From assembly GCA_029582165.1 (NCBI GenBank), contig CM055873.1:40160795-40224794 (forward strand): a stretch of DNA of 64,000 bases, read 5' to 3'. Below are positions 1 to 10,142 of this stretch, one piece after another. Below the pieces are notes generated by a model that worked only from the letters and a program-made list of their open reading frames with translations, was not told the origin of the DNA and ran no database searches. The first letter of the stretch is position 1; every line of letters begins with the position of its first letter. The position numbers and the translations under genes are program-made. Source of the DNA: Portulaca oleracea (Eukaryota > Streptophyta > Magnoliopsida > Caryophyllales > Portulacaceae).

Positions 1-262
1 AATAAGAGATAAGCTTCAATCGAAGGAATCCAATCGTTCCCACAACCACGCGTTTTGGAACCAAGTGACTCAAAGCGTAAAGCACACCAAGTAGTGTGAC
101 AAACCATGCCTGACTAGTCACCAATCCAAGAAACATTCCTAGTGATTTTTTGGCATCGAACGATACTAGGCATGAAAAGAATACAACTGGTTCACAGATA
201 AGGATGGAGATTCAGATACTAAAAGGGAAGATTGAAAGCATAAATAACAACCGATTGCATAC

Positions 263-843
263 CGTAAATTGCCCAGATAGCCTTTCTCTTCTCATGGGTC
301 ATTAGCTGAGTTCCTGAGACATCCACAACAGCACTATCAAAGGTCAGAATCTAATGTCAATGAAAACTACTACCATATCTCTTAATCTCACTTTTTCAAC
401 CCCAAAATCAAACAAACAAGGAAGACGAAGGAGAGCGGACCTAAGTAAAATGTCTTGGCATACTCAGCACAGACCTTGCCACAGCGATCATACGCCTCAT
501 TAAGCAAACTGAGTGTCCCCGGAACAGCGATATCAGGCTTGACATCGAGATCAGACCTTTCCCTATTCACCAAGGCAGCCTGCTTCAAGATGACATCATA
601 GACCTTCTGTTCTGATGAAACAACAGCAAGTTCACCAGCAGCAGCGGCAGGGTTAGCCACCATGCTCGATACGACGGGGAATCCAGACCTCTTGTTCTGT
701 CTAATTCCACCACCATTCAATGACCAAGAATTCCACTTGTGTTGCTGCCTTTTCCAAACCCTTCTGGGTATTGATTCTGCCACACTAAATCCACTACACA
801 CCTCTGTGTTTGGGGAAACTACCCATAATAAAGCAACAGACAT
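263..843 (-). CDS. PSY: Phytoene synthase, 5' end (exons 1 and 2 only; gene continues past the left edge)
   Basis: Phytoene synthase joins two geranylgeranyl diphosphates into phytoene, the first committed step of carotenoid synthesis, in plastids. Exon 1 (843 to 441) encodes about 134 residues: a Ser/Arg-rich N-terminus typical of a transit peptide, then the family block [20 protein letters not shown]. The donor is TTAG|GTCCGC. Exon 2 (313 to 263) is 51 bp, flanked by ctcag| and |GTATGC, and encodes [16 protein letters not shown]; this is the usual PSY second-exon length and sequence. The codon phases join exactly (G|GA, then TAC G|). The Asp-rich catalytic motifs lie in later exons outside the window. 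Intron 1 is 127 bp; intron 2 is at least 262 bp. The start at 843 is the first in-frame ATG before the transit peptide. Identity is very likely; which PSY paralogue cannot be told. Confidence 0.93.
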
Positions 844-2005
844 CCTTGTTTCCTGTTCTTTTTTTTACCCTTTTCTTTTCTGTTCTTTCCTTCTTCTTCT
901 TCCTAGAAAAGCAGGATATTCTTCACCCTTTTCAAGACACCCCCTAATTCACTGTTTTGGAAATGAATCAATCACAGTATTACTATCAATCCACTGAAAA
1001 TCCAACTTCAAAAATGGGCAAAAAAACACACCTACTAATAGGGTGAATCAAAAAAGCGGGAAACAGAAAACAGCAAACTAATTCAACCCAGCAATAGCAA
1101 CTTAAAATACTAAAATCACCCAGTATAATATAAACCAAAAAGAGAGAATTTTTGAGTTATATAATCTCATAACCTCTCCTTTTATGGCAAATGGGGTCAA
1201 ATTATTTGCTATTTATTTAATATTAAACTAGGTTTTAATCATAGATTAGGAAGGCAAGCTTGACCTATTTAGAATAGATAACCCCACACCCATTTTTCTA
1301 ATCAGAAAATAACCACAGATCCACACATGACACGCCCAGAAAAACACAAGCGTATGCATATGAAAAAGAGGTATAACTGAAAAAGATAAACAATATACAA
1401 ATACAAGCACTCACAATATTGTAATGAAATAAAAACAGAGAGAAAATGAGCTTAACCTACCTTCCTACCCACAATAAGCTACAATAAGACTTGTATGAAT
1501 TGGGAAGATTTTTCAAAGCAGCATCACAATCACTTGAAATTTTCTTCTGCAATTACCAAATTCTACTATTTCTGCCTCCTTTCCTTTTCTGGGTCTCACT
1601 GTTTTTCTTCTGTGTGTTTTGGTATTGAATCTGACCCACCAAAGAAAGAGCCTTTGCTAAATGCAGCCCTTTTTCTTTCTGAATTTTTGTGGGAAGCTTG
1701 GTGTTCTTCACTCTCCTGTTTGTTGTTTTATAGGAACTTCTTTTTTCTTTTTTTTTTCTCCCTTTGGTTCTTCAGGTTTCTGCTAGGGTCTGGATTCGTC
1801 CCAGTTGGCTAGACCAGTGTTGTTTCTCCACCACTAAAACTCGCTGATGCAGTGATGCCCAGTTGCAGTAGCAACCTTTTGTTTTATCCGGGAGCCAAAG
1901 TTATGGTCTTTCTTTGTTTCTTTTTTAATTTATTTATCCCACCACCAAAGTTTGTGTATGGTATGTAACCACACAAAAATCCATTCTTAATTTTTTATAC
2001 AGTTA
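844..2005 (-). promoter_or_regulatory. PSY 5' leader and proximal promoter (candidate)
   Basis: This is the upstream flank of the PSY start codon. A TATA-like TATAAAAA lies on the minus strand near 1996..2003. A possible leader-intron donor GGAAG|GTAGGT is at 1461/1460 and a possible acceptor TTTTCTAG|GA at 903, which would leave a short second leader exon (902..844). A pyrimidine-rich block (about 1560..1800 on the plus strand) reads as purine-rich leader on the minus strand. A plus-strand ORF across it has no recognisable family. The leader intron is inferred from splice-like signals only. Confidence 0.35.
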
Positions 2006-3142
2006 TTTTTTTACAAGCCACATCAACAAAATTAAAAGTTCAATGATACCCTTAAATATTACCTTAAATTTAAATACCATGAATGTACATTTACTATTCC
2101 AATTGTATTTTGATAATTTTACTCAACTTTAGGGGTTATATTTATTATTTTATTTTCATTTTATTTAATCATCAAGTATAAAAAAATTTACTTGCACTTT
2201 TACTATTCAAAATACAATAGGTATTATCCAAATGACATTAGCAAATACTCTCAAGTTGAGAGTTTATTTTAGGATTTAACTATTTTATTTATTTATCGTT
2301 TATTTTAGTTTCCTAATTTCAAAGCTATAACTTTGCATCTACCTTGTTTCAATCGTTGTTATGAATATTGTTCATATGATATTTAATAAATTTACCCATT
2401 TGAAAGTCTATTCTAAACTCTTATTATTTTATTTAGTTTGTTCTTTGGAGGGTTGATTTACATTTAATGATTTTTGTCAAATATTGATTGGCAAGGTGAT
2501 GAAGGGACATGTAAAATTTTGAAAATTTTACAAAACATGTAATAAATCCATGTATTACACATTATTAAATCACCAAAAACTTTTCAAAATTCTAGACCTT
2601 TTTAGATTAAAGTTTATGCATGACTACTTTCTTTTTCTTTATTACCTTTCTCTAATAATACTCTATCACATAATGTACTTACGCGCGCGCAACGCGCGCT
2701 TTCTTCTAACTAGTAAGTAATAAATAATTCTCTTGCAAGGCATGGGCTAAAAGATATAGGTATACAATGTAAATTTTGTATAATAATGTATATTACAGTT
2801 ATTATATTAAATATATATTGTCTTACATTATAATAAATATGAAAAATTACAAATAGCAATACAATATTACGTAATTTATACAAAGTATTATATTTACTTT
2901 TTAACTAGAATGTACAATAATTTAGTTTTCATATTAACATAAAATGTTTTTAAAATTGTCAAATGCTAAAAATATTTAACATTTTCATTGTACAAATGTT
3001 ATAATTGTATCAAAATATATTTACAGAAAACTAATTTCATTTGTCTTCTCAAAAGAAATTTTTACTGTCAAAGAACATCATAATTACCTAAACCCCAAAT
3101 ACACTGAAATCGTGTTTTTATTGACAATTTTACCCAAATCTT
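2006..3142. other. AT-rich intergenic sequence with a possible Helitron 3' end at about 2681..2713
   Basis: No ORF or gene was recognised. At 2681..2700 there is a GC-only palindrome (GCGCGCGCAACGCGCGC) in very AT-rich surroundings. Ten bases on comes CTAG followed by T (CTAG at 2710..2713). A hairpin about 10 bp before CTRR|T is the 3' signature of plant Helitrons, with insertion between A and T. No convincing 5' TC terminus was found, so the element's length is unknown. Confidence 0.35.
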
Positions 3143-3434
3143 CGTAATACCACGGATATGTGATTAAGTGTGGATTAAGATGATTGAAATGACTATTTAT
3201 ATCACCAAGGTGCACCTTCTATTATGGTAGTACATCCGTTGGGAACTTCTCAATTAAGCGTGTTTGGTTGGACGTAGTCTCAGGATTGTTGACCTCGTGG
3301 GCAGTTTTCCCAAACAGCGTGTGAGCATGTACGAAGCACGCTGAAAAGACTTGTAGTGATTTGTGTGGCCAGTCAAAGATCCTTAAAGCGGATATTGGTA
3401 ATGTCCGCGGCCTGAGAGGGGTCGGGGCATTACA
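3143..3434 (+). mobile_element. Cassandra TRIM solo LTR, 5S rRNA-like
   Basis: The 292-bp sequence runs from a degraded start (CGTAATACC, expected TGTAACACC) to GGGGCATTACA. It aligns by eye along its whole length with the copies at 36818 and 40342. Its centre (about 3232..3330) resembles plant 5S rRNA, with TTAAGCGTG followed by a degenerate GGATGGGTGACC block. Cassandra is the known TRIM family whose LTRs carry 5S-derived RNA polymerase III promoter sequence. No matching 5-bp duplication remains at the ends, so this looks old. The short ORF on its complement is a shadow. Confidence 0.75.
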
Positions 3435-5022
3435 TATATTGAAATAATTCCACATTGTATCAAAATTAAGTTGAGTGAGGGATTTTAAATTTAAATTTTA
3501 TCTATCTCATGTTTATTTATGCAAGGTTGTTACAAGAGCATTTATAGCATCCAAGCTTAACACTCCAAAGGCATTCACATGAAAGCGTGTCATCAACTTA
3601 AAATTTTAGTTGAGATGGTTCCATACTTTGCATGTTTACAAATTTGGTTTTGTTTTTTAATTCTTCATACAAAACTCATTTAAAATCTTGTTTTCTTTAG
3701 TTTAAGCATATTGAGAGTTTTGTTTAATAATTCTTAAGACATATTATATTTCAATTTGAATTGTGTGCTTATTCACATGTGCCATTGATTGGTGAAATGT
3801 ATTATATAATTGTCTCCATCAAAATATATATAATTATTTTTAGGAAATCTGCTTCTATATATGGAGGGCACAGGATTTCGAGAGTATGTGATTTACAAGC
3901 AAGAGTTAATTGATGGTCGCACACTTTTGGGCTTCGAACTTTGAATGGGTGGACTTGACTCGTCGGGTAACTCACTTTGATAACTTCGAGTGGTGGGTTG
4001 GAGGGACAACTCACTTGGATGATTCTGAGGGACAGCTCACGTGGGCAACTATTAGAGATAGATTGTTTTGATGATTTCAAGGGATAGGTCACTGGGCCAG
4101 CTCACTTGGGCGACTTCGAGGGGCGTCTCACTTTGGCAATGTCGAGGGACGTCTAAATGGAATGACCTTCTGAGTTGGCTCACTTGAGTCGCTCCGCATT
4201 CTTGCATAAAGGCCCCTTTTGTGAACGAGTGAAAGGAAAGAGATTTTAAGTGAAAAGGGAGAGAACATACTATCAATTGACCCATCAAATGACATGATAG
4301 GGTTATTGATAATGAATATTGTTATGAGCATTTGCATTTATGACATTTCTCTTTTAAGATAGGGCAATGGTATCATTTCACCCTTGAGAAAAAGATCGGA
4401 TTGACTTGTGACATTACCTTGAAACAGGAGTTAAGTTGAACTGTTTTCATATGACACTTGACCTAATTAGATTTAGATTTCCATTAATAATTTAGTTTGT
4501 AATTTTATACCAAAAAGATGATAATAATTTTTACATATAAACTCTTTTCGATACGTCATATTCTTTTTCTCTCTCTCTCTTCTATCTTTCTCATATTTGA
4601 TTTTTATTCAATGCATTATGAAAATTGTAAGAAAATAAGAATGTAACATATGTGAACGGAATGAGAGTGGACACATTTTAATGTGAGGAGCATTATGCCG
4701 CTAAAATTATATTATGTGTGGATCTAATTGTGTTAATATCTATAATTGATTTATTCTGTGTAATACTAATCGATAGGGCTTCATTGGTAACTACTACAAT
4801 ATTTGGTACATTGAGGTCCATGGTTATGGACCCAAATCCATCAATCTTAACATTTAAAATTAAATTGTATTTAAATATAGAAAGTTGCTAAAAACACATT
4901 CTTAAAAATCATATAAAATGTGCTATTTCTCCCCTTCAAATATTATTATGATAAAATATGATATTGATCAGACCATCCAATTATCAAAATAAAATACAAA
5001 ATCATTAAGATTTTCAACTTTA
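3435..5022. other. Intergenic sequence, no gene seen
   Basis: Mostly AT-rich. It contains the degenerate repeat block listed separately at 3950..4200 and a short CT microsatellite near 4568. The overlapping short ORFs between 3800 and 4340 fall in the repeats and match no family I recognise. Confidence 0.5.
3950..4200 (+). repeat. Degenerate tandem repeat built on CTCACTTGGGCGACTTCGAG
   Basis: At least six imperfect units of roughly 25 to 40 bp follow one another, each with a core like CTCACTT(G/T)GG(C/A)GA(C/T)TTCGAGGG, for example near 3969, 4009, 4034, 4100, 4127 and 4180. The G+C content is clearly above that of the flanks. No TIRs or LTRs bound it. Function is unknown. Confidence 0.6.
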
Positions 5023-5027
5023 ATATT

Positions 5028-5946
5028 TGAAATAACCCTAGAAGGGGGGGTGATTAGGGTTATGAAAAAATTCTGCACTTCACACAACACAACTAGATTA
5101 AATAGCACTTTTAAAAACTGAATATAACTTCTTTATTATTGAACAAAAAATGCTTAAGGGAAGAGGTTACAACTCAGCTGGTAAGAGGACTGTGAGGTCC
5201 TCGTAGCAATATGCAGAGGCGTAAGACTTGGCACTGTCTTCGATCTTGAGGCCTCACGCAGACGAAGCGATTCTGACAGCATGCTGACCTCACTCAACTG
5301 AGGTTCACTGGAAAGAATTCAATTCACGACCTTATTAGGTCCTCACCAGGATGACCACTGGTTACAATATCTCACCACTACACAAGAATGGCTACTCTCA
5401 GAATATTCACTCAAATATTCCTACACTCAGAACTTTATCTCTCAAAGTTCTTACAACTGATTTTACTTGCTTGGAAAATCACTCATTCGTATGAAGGAGG
5501 GATACTAATATTTATAGGCTTGAGGGAAACGTCTTCTTACATTCTTCAAGATCATTTCCTTTTCTGAGATGATCCTCAATCTTGCATGCGATTTCCTTTT
5601 TGAGCCATAGTATCTTAAATGAGGTCTTCAGTTGGTATATAAATTGATGCAGCAACGACTCCTTGATCTTTGGTGGGGATAGTTTCCTTCTTGTGAGTTA
5701 TCTTCTCAATCTTCCATACAAATTTGATATCCTTGATTTGCTTTCCATAAATTGTGTTTCTGGAATCAAGGAAACAATTCTTATTACATCAAATCAGAAA
5801 GAATAAGAGAGAATATTATTTAGGGTTTTAATGGATACTTCCCTAAATTAATTTTGTCATACTTTCAAACAAAATCGCAGTGTTGGTGCTGGAGGTCCTC
5901 GGCAGTTGCTGTGATGAGGTCCTCAATCTGGGCTTGAGTTTCTTCA
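5028..5946 (-). repeat. 3' LTR of the TR-GAG element
   Basis: 919 bp and almost the same as the LTR at 8358..9271, except for a divergent patch near 5197..5290, one single-base change near 5829 and a change near 5041. A TATA box (TATAAATA, minus strand) lies near 5508..5515. Confidence 0.92.
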
Positions 5947-5948
5947 AT

Positions 5949-5961
5949 CTCCCCCTTTTTG
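5949..5961 (-). promoter_or_regulatory. Polypurine tract of the TR-GAG element
   Basis: AAAAAGGGGGAGA on the minus strand sits directly inside the 3' LTR and would prime plus-strand synthesis. A near copy of the tract occurs at 6108..6120, inside the element. Confidence 0.8.
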
Positions 5962-6380
5962 TTTGAAAGACAAAATTCCATAGAGCTCCTATGCATTCTC
6001 ATAGTACAACAAGTATAGGCAGTAGATGCAATAGTACATTCTTGTAATAGGGTATCATATAGTAGCAAGCAACAGTTCACCATATTGTTTGATTCTGATC
6101 AATGATATCTCCCCCTTTTTGTCTTTCAGACAGAAGGGAAACAGAAGGGTACAAGTACTAAATTGTGTAGCCAAAATAAGCAGAGGAAGAGAGAGAGGAG
6201 GAAGGAGGGATAGGAGGAAAAGAAATGATGAGGACACCTTGACCAGGCCCGGATTTAATTTTGAGGTGCCCGGGAGGCCATGCTGATGAGGACATCAGAG
6301 GTCCAAGCATGCAGTGAGTTGACGAACCTGGGAGGAGGATAGAGACCACATGTATGGAGGATGGATGATAGGACTCCCCC

Positions 6381-8312
6381 TCAATTTGTGACTTGTGCAT
6401 AGGTTGAGGTCCTCATAGTAGACGACTCCCCCTCAAATGGTGCGGGTGTTGTTGTTTCATGACCTTCCCAATGTCTAGGATCTTGTCTCCAAAGGTCACT
6501 CTTGCATTGTTGTTGATTTTCAGTTTGAAGAGCTTGGTTGGATCTCTGTGTTCGAGGCATACCTGTAATAGAAGACACTATACCTTTCTTGGTCTCTGAC
6601 CAAGGATGAGATCGTTCTGATGAGGTCTTTGGGACCCAGATTTTAGTAATGCACGGAGGTCTAGTTCCTTTAGACAGGGGATTTGATGAGGTCCTTATTT
6701 TATTTTCTGTAAGAGGTCCTCTATGACGATTTTCTCTGAGAGGCGGAATGTTTGGGATAGGAAGGAGAGGTCCTTTGTTGGCATGGAAAGGAGGACTTTT
6801 GGACCGATAATTTTTGAGAGGTTTTGTATTGGGTGTGGGAAGGAGAGGTCCTCTGGGAGGATGATTTGTAGGAATTTCGGTCCGAGGTTGAGAAGAGGGG
6901 GTTGTGGAGACTGGTTTGCTTTGGTAAGGATGAGAATTAGTGACTCCCTCATTGGATAATTGAGTGATGGTTTTATAGCAGTCTTTGACCTCAAGAGACA
7001 GTCTATTGCTTTCTGTGAACAAGAGGTCATTTTGAGAGTTCAGGCTTTCTATGGCCTCACAGAGACTTTGAACATGGTTGGTAAGGTGCTTGATTCTTTC
7101 TATCAAGAACTTAGAGTATTTAAAAAGATGCATACACTTATGAGCAAGATGTAATGGTGAAAGATTAAGGAGGTCATCAATGTTTACCTCGTCATGAGAT
7201 GAGGTTGGATCTTGATCCTCACTTGTGTTTGCCATCGGACATACATTTGTTATTTCTTCTACCTCACTGTGGCCTTCACTGGAATCACTATCACTCCATG
7301 TTTCCATCATTGCCTCATGGTTATGCCGTTGAGGTCGATTGTTTCTCTTGTCTTTGTTTCTTCTGGCGTGAGGGCAGTCCTTCGTAAGGTGTTTTGAGCT
7401 GCCACAAACAAAACAAGTAAATGGGTCAGCATCTTTTCTTGATGAGGACTTACCTTTTGACGTTGCTTTTCTGTTTTGTCCATCCTTGATGTATCCTCGA
7501 AAGGTTGGATTTTTCTTGTATAATCTTCTGAACCCTCTTGCCATCATTGCCATTGTATCTTTCTCCTCATCATCATCTGACTCGCTGTCAGATTTACATA
7601 CTGCCTTGAGAGCAATTTCCTTGGGTTCTGAGAGGTCATTCGATTGGATCTCATAGGCCAATAGTTTTCCAATGAGTTCCTCTAGTTTGAGGGCCTTGAG
7701 ATCTTGAGCTTCTTCAATGGCTGTGACTTTTGGACCCCATTTTCTTCTAGGCAGGCATCGGAGGACCTTTCTAACTTGTTCCTCATTTGGGTAGGTTTTT
7801 CCCAGAGATGTGAGGTGGTTGGTGATGCTGCTGAATCTTTTGAACATCTCTTCAATAGTCTCATTTTCCTTCATTCTGAAGGCCTCATACTTTTGGACGA
7901 GGATATCTACTTTGATGTCCTTGACTTGACTTGTGCCTTCATATGAGGTTATCAAGTAATCCCAAACCTGTTTCGCAGTTTCACAATTAGATATACGTTC
8001 AAAATCATTCAAATTTAAACTGCAATAAATCAAGTTTAGGGCATGAGTATTTTTTCTCAATTGCTCCAACTCTTTCTTGGTCATTTCAGATCTTTTCTTT
8101 GGTCCATCTTGACCAGCACTGTTCTTCTTCGTGGGAGTGGGATAATCTCCCTCGGTAACCACAGTCCAGAGGTCCTCATCTTGGTCCTTGAGGAAGACCT
8201 CCATTTGTCTTTTCCACGACCTGTAGTTTTCTTGAGTAAGTAGTGGAGCTATTGTCCATGAGCGTCCTTGAGGAGCTTCGGTTGTGTTGAGGTCGGCCAT
8301 GATCTTTACCAC
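6381..8312 (-). CDS. Copia-like Gag of the TR-GAG element
   Basis: A 643-residue uninterrupted protein; the more usual start is Met5 (MADLNTTE). Residues about 20..50 match the DUF4219-type N-terminus (LLTQENYRSWKRQMEVFLKD). About 85..215 is the UBN2/retrotransposon-Gag helical region. A CCHC zinc knuckle (CFVCGSSKHLTKDCPH) lies near 300..315, with a basic stretch before it and an acidic stretch at about 241..251. The C-terminal third is Pro/Ser/Arg-rich and low in complexity, with repeated RGPLLP-like phrases. Gag would form the particle shell and bind RNA. It is the only ORF of the element and shows no stop or frameshift, which suggests recent or current selection or very recent insertion. 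Confidence 0.9.
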   Translation of the reverse strand: MVKIMADLNTTEAPQGRSWTIAPLLTQENYRSWKRQMEVFLKDQDEDLWTVVTEGDYPTPTKKNSAGQDGPKKRSEMTKKELEQLRKNTHALNLIYCSLNLNDFERISNCETAKQVWDYLITSYEGTSQVKDIKVDILVQKYEAFRMKENETIEEMFKRFSSITNHLTSLGKTYPNEEQVRKVLRCLPRRKWGPKVTAIEEAQDLKALKLEELIGKLLAYEIQSNDLSEPKEIALKAVCKSDSESDDDEEKDTMAMMARGFRRLYKKNPTFRGYIKDGQNRKATSKGKSSSRKDADPFTCFVCGSSKHLTKDCPHARRNKDKRNNRPQRHNHEAMMETWSDSDSSEGHSEVEEITNVCPMANTSEDQDPTSSHDEVNIDDLLNLSPLHLAHKCMHLFKYSKFLIERIKHLTNHVQSLCEAIESLNSQNDLLFTESNRLSLEVKDCYKTITQLSNEGVTNSHPYQSKPVSTTPSSQPRTEIPTNHPPRGPLLPTPNTKPLKNYRSKSPPFHANKGPLLPIPNIPPLRENRHRGPLTENKIRTSSNPLSKGTRPPCITKIWVPKTSSERSHPWSETKKGIVSSITGMPRTQRSNQALQTENQQQCKSDLWRQDPRHWEGHETTTPAPFEGESSTMRTSTYAQVTN

Positions 8313-8343
8313 GAGTTGTTAGACTCTCGAGATCTGTGGACCT

Positions 8344-8355
8344 GCTCTGATACCA
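8344..8355 (-). promoter_or_regulatory. Primer-binding site (initiator-Met tRNA) of the TR-GAG element
   Basis: TGGTATCAGAGC on the minus strand, two bases inside the 5' LTR end, is complementary to the 3' end of plant initiator-Met tRNA. Confidence 0.9.
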
Positions 8356-8357
8356 AT

Positions 8358-9271
8358 TGAAATAACCCTAGAGAGGGGGGTGATTAGGGTTATGAAAAAA
8401 TTCTGCACTTCACACAACACAACTAGATTAAATAGCACTTTTAAAAACTGAATATAACTTCTTTATTATTGAACAAAAAATGCTTAAGGGAAGAGGTTAC
8501 AACTCAGCTGGTAAGAGGACTGTGAGGTCCTCAGAACAGCTAACAGAGGCAGAAGACTTGGCAGCTGTCTTCTGATCTTGAGGCCTCATGAGGCGAGCGA
8601 TTCTGACAGTGACCTCACTCAACTGAGGTTCACTGGAAAGAATTCAATTCACGACCTTATTAGGTCCTCACCAGGATGACCACTGGTTACAATATCTCAC
8701 CACTACACAAGAATGGCTACTCTCAGAATATTCACTCAAATATTCCTACACTCAGAACTTTATCTCTCAAAGTTCTTACAACTGATTTTACTTGCTTGGA
8801 AAATCACTCATTCGTATGAAGGAGGGATACTAATATTTATAGGCTTGAGGGAAACGTCTTCTTACATTCTTCAAGATCATTTCCTTTTCTGAGATGATCC
8901 TCAATCTTGCATGCGATTTCCTTTTTGAGCCATAGTATCTTAAATGAGGTCTTCAGTTGGTATATAAATTGATGCAGCAACGACTCCTTGATCTTTGGTG
9001 GGGATAGTTTCCTTCTTGTGAGTTATCTTCTCAATCTTCCATACAAATTTGATATCCTTGATTTGCTTTCCATAAATTGTGTTTCTGGAATCAAGGAAAC
9101 AATTCTTATTACATCAAATCAGAAAGAATAAGAGAGAATATTATTTAGGGTTTTAGTGGATACTTCCCTAAATTAATTTTGTCATACTTTCAAACAAAAT
9201 CGCAGTGTTGGTGCTGGAGGTCCTCGGCAGTTGCTGTGATGAGGTCCTCAATCTGGGCTTGAGTTTCTTCA
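8358..9271 (-). repeat. 5' LTR of the TR-GAG element
   Basis: 914 bp, paired with 5028..5946. A TATA box (TATAAATA, minus strand, 8834..8841) predicts transcription start about 30 bp beyond it, reading into gag. Confidence 0.92.
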
Positions 9272-9332
9272 ATATTGATATTAGAAAATTGTGTGTTTAC
9301 CATGTTTCTCTCACGGTCTCCTTTTCAACTAA

Positions 9333-9576
9333 GGCCTATTCTTTTCTGCGGTTAGCAAATTGCGGTACCACAACATATCGCAGTTTGCCACAACTCACCA
9401 CATTTTACCACGAATCATTACTTTTCTCTCTCCTCATTTTTCTCCTCTACTTTTTACATTATCTCTCCTCACATACCCCACATACCAATAACCTACTATA
9501 ATTCCACCACAATCATCATAATTCCACCTCACCTCACCACACCATGCCGCAAAATACCGCAGAAAAGAACAGGATC
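9333..9576. mobile_element. Tourist-like (PIF/Harbinger) MITE
   Basis: 244 bp with terminal inverted repeats GGCCTATTCTTTTCTGCGGT and ACCGCAGAAAAGAACAGGATC, and 3-bp duplication TAA on both sides (9330..9332, 9577..9579). Subterminal GCGGT motifs repeat near both ends. It belongs to one family with the copies at 24788, 25935, 39519 and 58690. Confidence 0.8.
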
Positions 9577-9579
9577 TAA

Positions 9580-10140
9580 AACAAGTTGATCAAATAATCA
9601 CGGAAGCCACATGCATAGACTAATTATCCTTTTATTAAGAGTTGTTGTTAATTGGTCAAATCTTCCAAACCCCCTCCAAATTTTATTTATTTTAAGAAGA
9701 TCAGATCTTAGAGTTATGGCTGTGTAAGTAAATATGAAGTACTTGTTAAAATCCGATTGAAGGAAATAGCATTTATTTATTTATTTTTCCCTTTTTGTTG
9801 TTATGGTAGGTACTTTGCACAAAATTTGACGTCTTTCGTCACTCCATTGGCATGAAATCCTAAAGTCAGGCGCTTTTGTTGGTGTGTGGGCCCACAAAGA
9901 TCCTCTCCACAAGCACAAAACAACCCTGTAATATTTGGTGCGCTCAAGAGCACAATGATCCGTGTACCTGCTCCTCCATTTCTTCTTTCTTTTTTTTTTT
10001 GAAAAATCATTTTTTTTGAAAAAAATTTATAATAATACTCGTAAAAGCACGAAACAATGTTTACAAACAAAATTATACATTACTCTTAAATTTTACTATA
10101 ATTGTCACAAATCCCATGAAAATAGTTTATAAAAATGTAT
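9580..10140. other. Intergenic sequence, no gene seen
   Basis: The short minus-strand ORF at 9801..10070 matches nothing recognisable and includes a homopolymer. The last 120 bases already show the degenerate CTCRTAAA repeat that resumes after the MITE at 10143. Confidence 0.5.
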
Positions 10141-10142
10141 TA

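Larger units (their letters stand above)
5028..9271 (-). mobile_element. Non-autonomous gag-only LTR retrotransposon (TR-GAG type), minus strand
   Basis: The element is bounded by a perfect 5-bp target duplication ATATT (5023..5027 and 9272..9276). It has two LTRs of about 0.9 kb (5028..5946 and 8358..9271, ends TGAAGAAAC...GGTTATTTCA read on the minus strand), an initiator-Met tRNA primer site TGGTATCAGAGC (8344..8355) and a polypurine tract (about 5949..5961). The 2.4-kb interior encodes only a Copia-like Gag. No protease, integrase, RT or RNase H was found in any frame, so it must depend on enzymes supplied in trans. The intact TSD, the open Gag frame and LTRs that match over most of their length suggest a fairly recent insertion. 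Confidence 0.93.

Noticed and set aside
1495..1812. 105-residue plus-strand ORF
   Set aside because: Lies opposite the presumed PSY leader; Ser/Phe/Leu-rich from a pyrimidine-rich tract.
3222..3455. 77-residue ORF with similar ORFs at 36495, 36762 and 40422, looking like a conserved small protein family
   Set aside because: All lie in Cassandra LTRs, and the similarity comes from the 5S-like DNA. Some are on the complement, and lengths vary with indels.
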